Source: Candidatus Woesearchaeota archaeon (lineage in GTDB: Archaea; Nanobdellota; Nanobdellia; Woesearchaeales; ARS49). Taken from it: a stretch of 7,160 bases of DNA. A program made the translations under genes and the position numbers. The DNA is taken from NCBI GenBank assembly GCA_016203425.1, contig JACQMU010000086.1:1-7160 (forward strand), read 5' to 3'. The notes under the pieces are model-generated. The model saw only the letters and a list, made by a program, of their open reading frames with translations, did not search any database and was not told the DNA's origin. Within the stretch, counting starts at the first letter, position 1, and each line of letters opens with the position of its first letter. Below, one piece after another: positions 1-4,757 of the stretch.

Positions 1-795
1 CCCTGACAGACAGCGTTGATGCGAAAGATTATTGGTACAGGCTAAAGCAAAGAGAGAAAGATTCCTCTGGGATTGAGTTAACGACATATTGTCGACAACT
101 GAAATTAGCTGCTTCTGATGGCAAATATTACGAAACAGACTGTGCAAATACAGAATCAATGTTCCGCATAATTCAGTCAATTCCTTCCAAAAAAGCAGAA
201 CCATTCAAAAGATGGCTGGCAAAAGTAGGCTATGAAAGAATACAAGAAATTGAGAATCCAGAATTGGCACAAAAAAGAATGAAAGAACTCTACAAATCAA
301 AAGGATATTCTGATGACTGGATTGAAAAAAGAGTGCGAGGCATTTCAATAAGAGATGAACTAACAGATGAATGGGATAAACGAGGAGTTAAAAGTGAAAA
401 AGAATATTCAATTTTGACAGCAGAAACGCTCAAAAATCAAATGATTTTTGGCGTGCCAGAAATTTGAAGAATTTCTGAGCATATCAAAAGCCACATTCGG
501 ATTGACTCCTGCCGAGTACAAAGAGTTTAAAGGGCTAAAAAAAGAGAACTTACGAGACCACATGAATGATTTAGAACTTATTTTTAGCATGCTGGGAGAG
601 AGAATGTCCACAGAAATCACAAGAAAAGAAGACGCACAAGGATATGCAAAAGTTGAAGATGCAGCTAAAAGAGGTGGCAGAGTGGCAGGCACCGCAAGAA
701 AAGAAGCAGAAAAAGAATTAGGGCGAAAAGTCATAACTCCTGAGAATTATCTGGAACAGCCAGAAACAAAAAAGAGAATAGCGAACAAGAAATAA
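1..795 (+). pseudogene. BRO-N/antirepressor family gene, 5' end outside window, frameshifted by an insertion
   Basis: The frame is open from the window's left edge (codons from position 3) and encodes a BRO family protein like phage or viral antirepressors: DYWYRLKQRE, ELTTYCRQLKL, the DCANTE segment and the FKRWLAKVGYERIQEIENPE stretch are characteristic. After the LTAE codons (ending at 425) the reading runs into 55 foreign bases, reaching a stop at 465-467. The family sequence resumes at 481 in another frame with ISKATFGLTPAEYKEFKGL, then a Lys/Glu-rich tail to the TAA at 793-795. Joining 425 to 481 restores one frame of about 245 visible residues. BRO-N proteins are usually DNA-binding regulators of mobile elements; the role here is inferred. 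Codons are A-rich, unlike the T-rich plus-strand genes downstream, which fits acquisition. The second half could only be made by re-initiation, for example at ATG 448. Family call strong; loss of function likely, not proven. Confidence 0.85.
426..480. repeat. 55-nt palindromic insertion inside the BRO gene (putative miniature mobile element)
   Basis: Seen directly: positions 428-480 are almost wholly self-complementary. GCT (428-430) pairs with AGC (478-480) as a terminal stem. Hairpin 1 has arms CAAAAATCA (431-439) and TGATTTTTG (442-450). Hairpin 2 has arms CAGAAATT (457-464) and AATTTCTG (470-477) around loop TGAAG. The six bases between them, GCGTGC (451-456), extend to the imperfect palindrome GGCGTGCC. 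All arms pair perfectly. Removing 55 nt rejoins the family sequence LTAE-ISKATFG in frame, so it looks like an insertion. There is no clear target duplication; one A (426 or 481) is ambiguous. It codes for nothing recognisable. Hairpins at both ends with no duplication recall non-autonomous IS200/IS605-type (PATE/REPIN-like) elements, but no transposase is in view. That it is mobile is inference. Confidence 0.65.
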
Positions 796-836
796 AGAAG
801 ACTGTGTGCGGTGTGTATACTGACTTCTAAACGCTC

Positions 837-853
837 GCTCGCCTTCGGCGAGC
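837..853. repeat. GC-rich perfect hairpin downstream of the BRO gene
   Basis: Arms GCTCGCC (837-843) and GGCGAGC (847-853) with a TTC loop form a 7-bp GC-rich stem in otherwise AT-rich DNA, 42 bp past the BRO stop codon. No T-run follows, so it is not a standard terminator, and archaeal terminators rarely need a hairpin. It is preceded by AAACGCTC (829-836), an octamer that also opens the 55-nt insertion (424-431). It could be an RNA-processing hairpin, a dispersed palindrome or a relic of an integrated element. Confidence 0.55.
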
Positions 854-870
854 TCGCATGTGAAGATATG

Positions 871-878
871 TTTTTAAA
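871..878 (+). promoter_or_regulatory. Probable TATA box of tRNA-Val
   Basis: TTTTTAAA is centred about 31 bp before the first tRNA base, so transcription would start a few bases upstream of the mature 5' end, as is usual for archaeal tRNA genes. Sequence match only. Confidence 0.5.
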
Positions 879-905
879 TCACAAACAGTTACTTGCTATT
901 TCTTT

Positions 906-977
906 GAGCCCGTGGTCTAGCGGTATGACGTGTCGTTGACGTCGACAAGGTCGCCAGTTCGAATCTGGCCGGGCTCA
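906..977 (+). tRNA. tRNA-Val (anticodon GAC)
   Basis: It folds as a complete cloverleaf: acceptor GAGCCCG (906-912) with CGGGCTC (970-976), T8 G9, D stem GTC/GAC (915-917, 927-929) with GG in the loop, anticodon stem TGTCG (931-935) with CGACA (943-947), loop TTGACGT with anticodon GAC at 938-940, a five-base variable region, and T arm GCCAG/CTGGC around TTCGAAT. The discriminator is A977, as expected for Val. CCA is not encoded and there is no intron. It reads GUC and GUU codons. Confidence 0.93.
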
Positions 978-980
978 TTA

Positions 981-988
981 TTTATATA
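981..988 (+). promoter_or_regulatory. TATA box of the FHA gene
   Basis: TTTATATA is centred 26 bp before the ATG at 1011. That predicts transcription starting at or within a base or two of the start codon (leaderless mRNA). The spacer also carries a short T-run (1006-1010) that may end the tRNA-Val transcript. Confidence 0.6.
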
Positions 989-1010
989 CCTGTTTTAATT
1001 CTCTGTTTTT

Positions 1011-1436
1011 ATGCCGCGTCTTATAGTGCAGCCGCCGTATGAAAGGCGAATTCTGGAGGTTTGTGTTGATAAGGATTATTTTTTGATTGGTCGTGCGCAG
1101 GAAACAGATTTAACCGTTATTGATGAAATGGTGTCGCGCTTTCATGCCACTATTTTTTGTCACGAGAATAAATATTACATTATCAATCATAGTAGGAATG
1201 GCACATTTTATTCTGGTGGTGGGCCTGCGTGCCCTCTTGAGCAGTGGGCAGGTTTTATTGAGGGCAGGTTTGATGATTTTGAGGACTATCAGGAGCTTGT
1301 GAGGTTGATTGTTGATCCAGACAAGGTTGCGAAGCTCGCGTCTGAAGGTAAACAGTTGCAGCACGAAGATAGACTTATTATTCCAACAGTGCAGGTTCCT
1401 TTTGAAGCATTATTTATTCACCCAAACCGTATTTGA
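1011..1436 (+). CDS. FHA-domain protein
   Basis: The 141-residue protein is a stand-alone forkhead-associated domain, a fold that binds phosphothreonine peptides. The signature residues are present: G27-R28 (FLIGRAQ), S42-R43-x-H45 (VSRFHA), then N63-G64-T65 (SRNGTF). The family's distal strands follow only at about 115-138 (LQHEDRLIIP, then FEALFIHP), so about 45 residues (70-114), acidic and probably helical, are inserted where most FHA domains have a short loop. No signal peptide or membrane segment is seen. The ATG sits 26 bp after a TATA box and has no ribosome binding site, so the transcript should be leaderless. It lies between two tRNA genes and upstream of two receiver-like genes; a shared signalling role is inference. 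No Ser/Thr kinase is in the window. Confidence 0.85.
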   Translation: MPRLIVQPPYERRILEVCVDKDYFLIGRAQETDLTVIDEMVSRFHATIFCHENKYYIINHSRNGTFYSGGGPACPLEQWAGFIEGRFDDFEDYQELVRLIVDPDKVAKLASEGKQLQHEDRLIIPTVQVPFEALFIHPNRI

Positions 1437-1445
1437 ATGAAAAGG

Positions 1446-1453
1446 TTTTAAAG
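1446..1453 (+). promoter_or_regulatory. Probable TATA box of tRNA-Ser
   Basis: TTTTAAAG begins ten bases after the FHA stop codon and about 35 bp before the mature tRNA 5' end, predicting a leader of roughly ten bases. Confidence 0.5.
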
Positions 1454-1469
1454 CTTGTTTCAATTATTG

Positions 1470-1484
1470 TTTTTTGTTTTTTTT
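1470..1484 (+). terminator. T-rich tract, possible archaeal terminator of the FHA gene
   Basis: Fourteen of fifteen bases are T, broken by a single G, 33 bp after the FHA stop codon. Oligo-T on the non-template strand is the usual archaeal intrinsic termination signal. It abuts the tRNA-Ser 5' end, so it also lies within the predicted tRNA leader, which makes its role uncertain. Confidence 0.4.
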
Positions 1485-1615
1485 GCGGCCATGGCACAAC
1501 CTGGTACTGCGATGGTCTTGAAAACCTCGGGCTTTGCACGAGGTTCCACGAAAGCTTTGCTTTCGAGAGAACCATTTCCCGCAAGGGTTTCCCGGTTCAA
1601 ATCCGGGTGGCCGCG
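1485..1615 (+). tRNA. tRNA-Ser (anticodon TGA), interrupted by an intron
   Basis: Acceptor GCGGCCA (1485-1491) pairs with TGGCCGC (1608-1614), discriminator G1615. The D arm has stem GCA/TGC (1494-1496, 1508-1510) with GG in its loop. The anticodon stem is ATGGT (1512-1516) with ACCAT (1571-1575), interrupted by an intron. The T arm is CCCGG/CCGGG around TTCAAAT. A long variable arm, CCC-GCAA-GGG (1578-1587), and the G discriminator identify a class II serine tRNA. The anticodon TGA is at 1519-1521; the spliced loop reads CTTGAAA. CCA is not encoded. Confidence 0.93.
1523..1569 (+). other. 47-nt archaeal tRNA intron at canonical position 37/38
   Basis: A bulge-helix-bulge can be drawn: the outer helix is the anticodon stem, the 4-bp central helix pairs CTTG (1517-1520) with CGAG (1564-1567, one T-G pair), the 5' bulge is AAA (1521-1523) and the 3' bulge is AGA (1568-1570). 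Cutting after the second base of each bulge gives the intron stated. It contains two hairpins, AACCTCG/CGAGGTT (1523-1529, 1539-1545) and CGAAAGC/GCTTTCG (1549-1555, 1559-1565). The second competes with the central helix over bases 1564-1565. The inner helix of the BHB is poor. Splice points could be off by a base. Confidence 0.8.
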
Positions 1616-1657
1616 TTATTTAACATTTTTGAGTAAATCCGAGCCGCGGCGTAATTC

Positions 1658-1664
1658 TTTTAAA
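1658..1664 (+). promoter_or_regulatory. TATA box of the first receiver-like paralog
   Basis: TTTTAAA is centred 26 bp before the GTG at 1687, the spacing seen at most other genes here. This supports both leaderless transcription and the GTG start. Confidence 0.55.
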
Positions 1665-1686
1665 CAATCATTGTTTTCTTTGTGTT

Positions 1687-2343
1687 GTGCTTCCGCAAAT
1701 AAGTGTTCCTTACAAATTTCCGCGTCTTTGGAAGAGGTATGAGGTTCTTGTTGGCATTGGTTTGACTGAGGAAGATGCCATGCTTCGTGCTGAACAAAAG
1801 CTTGTTCAGAGAAATGTGTATCATCCGTTGGATAAGGTTGTTTTTGCTTATCCTGTGAGTGTTGGTTTTGAGGCTTTGCTGCATTTTTTGCACCCTAAGT
1901 TTGAGCATGAGATGTCTGTGCTTGAGAAGCAGTATGCGCAGGGCATTCTGTCAAAATTGGTTGTGGTTGATAGTGATAAATCGTCGCTTGAAAAGATTGT
2001 GAATGCAGCTGCCTGTAAGAATGTTTTTGATGTGCAGGTTTGTGATAATCCACGCTCTGCTGTGGAGTTTGTTGCGAACAATTCGTGTGATGCGCTTTTA
2101 ATGCGTCACAACATTAGCGGCAATAATGGGTTGCAGGTTGCTCAGCGTTTGTCGAGAATTAATCTTTTGCCAAGGACTGTTGTTTATGGAAGTATTCATC
2201 GGAGAACGATTGATTATTATTATTCAACTCGTCTTGTTTGGTATGTTGTTAAGGAGCATGATGCAGACTTGATATTGTCTGCTGTTGAGAAAGTGCTGAA
2301 TAATGTTCGCGCAAGATATTTTTCTGACTTTGTTTTGCCGTAA
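1687..2343 (+). CDS. Receiver-like protein, paralog A (phospho-acceptor Asp replaced by Arg-His)
   Basis: There are 218 residues from GTG 1687, chosen for the TATA box 26 bp upstream and because no ATG fits the paralog alignment. Residues 1-85 form an N-terminal domain I do not recognise, with KFPRLW, an AE-L helix, PLDKV and FEALLHFLH blocks shared with paralog B. Residues 88-205 follow the alternating strand/helix order of a response-regulator receiver: KLVVVDSD, DALLMRHNISGNNGLQV, RTVVYGS, then VWYVVKEHD ending in a helix. D95 remains of the acidic pair. The strand-3 position that should hold the phosphorylated Asp is R140-H141; T164 and S169 lie near the switch strand and K189 near the strand-5 Lys. 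The protein ends in a conserved tail, F-DF--P. No output domain is recognisable. Likely an unphosphorylated pseudo-receiver; its function is unknown. Confidence 0.8.
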   Translation: MLPQISVPYKFPRLWKRYEVLVGIGLTEEDAMLRAEQKLVQRNVYHPLDKVVFAYPVSVGFEALLHFLHPKFEHEMSVLEKQYAQGILSKLVVVDSDKSSLEKIVNAAACKNVFDVQVCDNPRSAVEFVANNSCDALLMRHNISGNNGLQVAQRLSRINLLPRTVVYGSIHRRTIDYYYSTRLVWYVVKEHDADLILSAVEKVLNNVRARYFSDFVLP

Positions 2344-2345
2344 CG

Positions 2346-2353
2346 TTTTTAAC
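2346..2353 (+). promoter_or_regulatory. TATA box of the second receiver-like paralog
   Basis: TTTTTAAC is centred about 26 bp before ATG 2376. The downstream gene thus seems to have its own promoter, although only 32 bp separate it from the stop codon of paralog A. Confidence 0.55.
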
Positions 2354-2375
2354 AAAGAGTATATTATTGTGTTTC

Positions 2376-3035
2376 ATGGACAGTCTTCCTTGTAAATTTC
2401 CGCGTTTGTTTGACAAATATGTGTCGTTGATGCGGGGTGGTGATAGCGAGGCTGATGCCAGAAAGAATGCTGAAACTGCATTGGCTTACAAGGGTGTTTT
2501 CTCTCCTCTGGATACTGTTTTTATTGTGACAAAGCATGAAAGCCGCGGCGTGCCTTTTTTTGAAGCAACATTGTTTTATTTGCACAATCGGTTTAAAGAT
2601 CAGCTTACTGAGATTGAACATCGCCGCCTTAATGGCCAGTTTTCAAAGCTTTTGTTTGTTGACGATAATGGCATGCTTGAAAGAAGTGTTAATGCGGTTA
2701 TAGGTGTGGGCATTTATGCTGTTCAAGCGTGTAGTGAGTTGTCTGAGGTTGTTGATGATATAACTTACGATTCGCCTGACTTGTTGGTTTTGCGGCATGA
2801 CTTGAAAAGCACAACTGGTTTTGATGTTCTAAAGAGTATTCGCCAGAATGGGATTGAGCAGAAAACAATTGTTTATAGCCGCACAAATGAGCAGTTGGTT
2901 GTTGAGAAATATCTTAAGATGGACGATGTTTGGTATTACTTGTACATTCCGCATGATCATCAGTTGCGTGATGCTGTTGAAAAGTCGCTTAATGGAATAA
3001 AAGGAAAAACTTTTAAGGATTTTTATGTGCCTTAA
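2376..3035 (+). CDS. Receiver-like protein, paralog B (tandem duplicate of A)
   Basis: There are 219 residues from ATG 2376. An in-frame TTG lies 9 bases upstream, but ATG fits the 26-bp TATA spacing and the alignment to A. The layout matches A: an unrecognised N-terminal domain (KFPRLF, an AE-L helix, PLDTV, FEATLFYLH, residues 1-85), then a receiver-like fold (91-206) with KLLFVDDN, LLVLRHDLKSTTGFDV, KTIVYSRT, VWYYLYIPHD and a terminal AVEKSLN helix, then the tail FKDFYVP. The acidic pair D96-D97 is intact, but the acceptor site is R140-H141, as in A. Unlike A, the strand-5 Lys is absent (LYIP). Identity to A is scattered over the whole length, so the duplication is old and both copies appear to be kept by selection. 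Its stop codon overlaps that of the convergent Trm112-like gene. Confidence 0.8.
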   Translation: MDSLPCKFPRLFDKYVSLMRGGDSEADARKNAETALAYKGVFSPLDTVFIVTKHESRGVPFFEATLFYLHNRFKDQLTEIEHRRLNGQFSKLLFVDDNGMLERSVNAVIGVGIYAVQACSELSEVVDDITYDSPDLLVLRHDLKSTTGFDVLKSIRQNGIEQKTIVYSRTNEQLVVEKYLKMDDVWYYLYIPHDHQLRDAVEKSLNGIKGKTFKDFYVP

Positions 3036-3229
3036 CTTTGTTCTTGCAGTTCAGGCGGCAGTAGTATTGGAATGCCTTCTTTTATTGGATAAACGTATTT
3101 GCACTTAACACACTGCAGTCCTGTTTTGTCTTTTGTGTACTTCAGGTCTGCTTTGTCGACGGGGCACGCAATTATGTTGTACAGGTCTGCCGGCAGCGGC
3201 TCTGGAGTAGTGTTTTGTGTCTTTTTCAT
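3032..3229 (-). CDS. Trm112-like / UPF0434 small zinc-ribbon protein
   Basis: The 65-residue protein matches the Trm112p-like family (PF03966 type): LYNIIACPVDKADLKY, then a strand with CVKC and the hallmark YPIKEGIPILLPPE. In eukaryotes and some archaea, Trm112 is the small activating subunit of tRNA, rRNA and release-factor methyltransferases; bacterial UPF0434 homologues are poorly characterised. Cysteines are C22, C40 and C43. The fourth zinc ligand expected in a CPxC pair is Asp (CPVD), so metal binding may be altered. ATG 3229 lies about 27 bp from a TATA box (3253-3260) with no ribosome binding site. No methyltransferase gene is in the window to indicate the partner. Confidence 0.8.
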   Translation of the reverse strand: MKKTQNTTPEPLPADLYNIIACPVDKADLKYTKDKTGLQCVKCKYVYPIKEGIPILLPPELQEQS

Positions 3230-3252
3230 TGAGTGATTGCATTTTGATTTCG

Positions 3253-3260
3253 TTTATAAA
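3253..3260 (-). promoter_or_regulatory. TATA box of the Trm112-like gene
   Basis: TTTATAAA is centred about 27 bp upstream of the minus-strand ATG at 3229, again predicting a leaderless mRNA. Confidence 0.6.
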
Positions 3261-3262
3261 AC

Positions 3263-3286
3263 TTTCTCCTTCTTTTGACGGAGAAA
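3263..3286. promoter_or_regulatory. Inverted repeat next to the Trm112-like promoter
   Basis: TTTCTCC (3263-3269) and GGAGAAA (3280-3286) are perfect 7-bp arms around a 10-bp spacer, starting two bases upstream of the TATA box where TFB or an activator would contact DNA. A dimeric regulator site is plausible; no regulator is identified. Confidence 0.35.
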
Positions 3287-3340
3287 AATTTGACGTGTGT
3301 TCTGCATCACCGAAATGCTTAAATAAGGTTGTGTCGACCA

Positions 3341-3375
3341 ATATATAAAATTAATTGTGGTGTTGAATATATATT
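3341..3375 (+). promoter_or_regulatory. Two tandem TATA boxes of the TFB gene
   Basis: The upstream box ATATATAAAA (3341-3350) would start transcription near 3371-3373, leaving a leader of about 27 bases. The downstream box TATATATT (3368-3375) is centred about 27 bp from ATG 3399 and would give a leaderless transcript. Which one is used cannot be told from sequence. Confidence 0.5.
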
Positions 3376-3388
3376 TTGTTCATGTTGC

Positions 3389-3394
3389 GGGGGA
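3389..3394 (+). promoter_or_regulatory. Possible ribosome binding site of the TFB gene
   Basis: GGGGGA lies four bases before ATG 3399. It is the only purine-rich Shine-Dalgarno-like block found before a start codon in this window, and would matter only for the longer transcript from the upstream TATA box. Confidence 0.4.
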
Positions 3395-3398
3395 TTAA

Positions 3399-4325
3399 AT
3401 GCAATATATTAAGAAATGTCCTGAATGTGGTGGTATTCATCTGTTTGTGAATCGTGAAAAGGGTGAAGTTATTTGTAAGGACTGTGGTCTTGTTGTTGAA
3501 GACAAGATGGTTGAGTTTAATCAGGAGTGGCGCGAGTTTGAGGATGAAGGCGGAGATGATCGTCGTCGAAGAACCGGCGCGCCAATGACTTACACTCAAT
3601 TTGATCAGGGTCTTGGAACTGAGGTTGGCCAGAAGGCAGATTTGTTTCAGCTCGGCTCAAAGGACCGCAACAAATTTTTTCGTTTGAGAAAATGGCAGTA
3701 TCGCATCAGCACTGCTATCGAAAGAAACTTAAAACTTGCACTTGCAGAACTCAAACGTGTCTCATCATATCTGAAACTGCCTAAATCTGTTGAGGAAGAG
3801 GCTGCAATGATTTATACGCAGGCAGTTCAGCGAGGTCTTGTGCGCGGCCGTTCAATGGAAAGTGTTGTTTCTGGCGCATTGTATGCTGCCTGCCGTCGTC
3901 ACGAAGTTCCGCGGACATTAGATGAGCTTAGTGAAGCGTCTGGAATAGAAAAGAAAGAGATTGGCCGCACATACCGGTTTGTCACAAGGGAGTTGGGCAT
4001 TTCTATTTTGCCAAGTAATCCTGCTGATTACATTGCGCGTTTTGCAAGCTCACTAAAACTCAGTGCAGAAACGCAGAGCAAAGCTGTTGAGATTTTGGAG
4101 TCTGCCCAGCATGAAGAATTAACGTCTGGCAGAGGCCCGACAGGAATTGCTGCTGCCTCGCTTTATGTTAGCGCTTTGATTCATGGCGAAAAACGAACTC
4201 AAAGAGAAGTTGCAGATGTTGCTGGAGTAACAGAAGTCACAATTCGTAATCGCTACAAAGATTTGTTGGAAAAGCTTGATCTTGATCGCGAAGTTAAGAA
4301 GTTAAAATTGAAGGGCGGGAAGTGA
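3399..4325 (+). CDS. tfb: Transcription initiation factor B (TFB, archaeal TFIIB)
   Basis: The 308-residue, full-length TFB recruits RNA polymerase to TBP-bound TATA promoters and contacts the BRE. The N-terminal zinc ribbon uses C7, C10, C26 and C29 (CPECGG, CKDCGLVVED). A B-finger/linker follows at about 45-85, with WREFEDEG, a DDRRRRTGAP cluster and FDQGLGTEV. Two cyclin repeats come next: about 108-195 (SSYLKLP, SVVSGALYAACRR, SGIEKKEIGRTYRFV) and about 205-300 (ADYIARFASSL, GRGPTGIAAASLYV, REVADVAGVTEVTIRNRYKDL). Nothing is missing. The gene has two candidate TATA boxes and a possible ribosome binding site. Its TGA abuts the TAA of the convergent zinc-ribbon gene with no spacer. Archaea often have several TFBs; whether this is the only one cannot be seen. 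Confidence 0.97.
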   Translation: MQYIKKCPECGGIHLFVNREKGEVICKDCGLVVEDKMVEFNQEWREFEDEGGDDRRRRTGAPMTYTQFDQGLGTEVGQKADLFQLGSKDRNKFFRLRKWQYRISTAIERNLKLALAELKRVSSYLKLPKSVEEEAAMIYTQAVQRGLVRGRSMESVVSGALYAACRRHEVPRTLDELSEASGIEKKEIGRTYRFVTRELGISILPSNPADYIARFASSLKLSAETQSKAVEILESAQHEELTSGRGPTGIAAASLYVSALIHGEKRTQREVADVAGVTEVTIRNRYKDLLEKLDLDREVKKLKLKGGK

Positions 4326-4757
4326 TTATTCCTCCTCTTCTTCTCCTTCTCCTGCTGTCAGTTTGCTCTCACCTGCTGCTTTCATTTTCTTCGTAATATT
4401 AATCTTCGCCTTACACTTCTCACATTCAACTTGTATTGTTGGCACGCCATCAATTTTTTTTCTTTTGTATGGTGTTTGTGTTTCTCCGCTGTAGCTGCAC
4501 GCTGGGCAGACGTATTGGACATTGCAGGTTAGAGTGTCTTCGTATGCTTGTTTTTCAACTGTGTTGTTGCAGTTTGGGCAGACATATTCTTTTGCTCTGA
4601 TTTTTACTTTTCCTTTCTCTACTGGCTTGCCCATCATTGCTTTTTTGCATTTTGGGCATTGTTCTTTGAACACCCATGCTTTTGCTTTGCCAGGCCCTAT
4701 TGCTCTTTTTGTGAAATAAACGCATTCATCCATTGATTCTGGTTCTCGTAAGCTCAT
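4326..4757 (-). CDS. Conserved double zinc-ribbon protein with acidic C-terminal tail
   Basis: The 143-residue protein carries four CxxC knuckles: CPKC (34-37), CPNC (60-63), CPAC (84-87) and CEKC (112-115). These can form two tandem zinc ribbons, 34-63 and 84-115; C78 is an extra Cys. Residues 12-30 (CVYFTKRAIGPGKAKAWVF) are aromatic and basic, and the last residues are almost all Glu. Such ribbons occur in archaeal transcription and translation proteins, and the acidic tail suggests protein or RNP contact, but I cannot assign a function. Its ATG overlaps the stop codon of the upstream PLP-fold gene (ATGA, 4754-4757), so the two are probably co-transcribed and translationally coupled. Confidence 0.8.
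   Translation of the reverse strand: MSLREPESMDECVYFTKRAIGPGKAKAWVFKEQCPKCKKAMMGKPVEKGKVKIRAKEYVCPNCNNTVEKQAYEDTLTCNVQYVCPACSYSGETQTPYKRKKIDGVPTIQVECEKCKAKINITKKMKAAGESKLTAGEGEEEEE

Noticed and set aside
89..98. Ten-base palindrome TTGTCGACAA within the BRO gene
   Set aside because: It lies in conserved coding sequence (YCRQ region) and such a length is expected by chance.
426..480. The insertion as a spliced archaeal bulge-helix-bulge intron in an mRNA
   Set aside because: The bases just inside the 5' junction do not pair with the bases after the 3' junction to make the central 4-bp helix. No BHB could be drawn, unlike at the tRNA-Ser intron.
423..483. The insertion as a translational bypass element (gene 60 or mitochondrial byp type)
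   Set aside because: The length and hairpins are tempting, but no matching take-off and landing codons exist: GAA at 423-425 is not repeated before 481, and GCA at 479-481 is in the wrong frame.
408..734. Minus-strand open frame of 108 codons opposite the BRO gene
   Set aside because: Antisense to clear family homology, with no domain signal; a shadow frame.
448..795. The second half of the BRO gene as an independent gene starting at ATG 448
   Set aside because: Its first 11 codons come from the inserted palindrome, and the family homology begins only at 481. It is a remnant of the larger gene.
1512..1545. An intronless tRNA-Ser reading with ACC at 1524-1526 closing the anticodon stem and CCTCG/CGAGG as variable arm
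   Set aside because: Only three of five stem pairs form and the T arm would be far too distant. ATGGT/ACCAT (1571-1575) pairs perfectly and leaves a normal class II variable arm.
1433..1742. Plus-strand open frames across tRNA-Ser
   Set aside because: They read through the tRNA and its intron, and the peptides resemble nothing.
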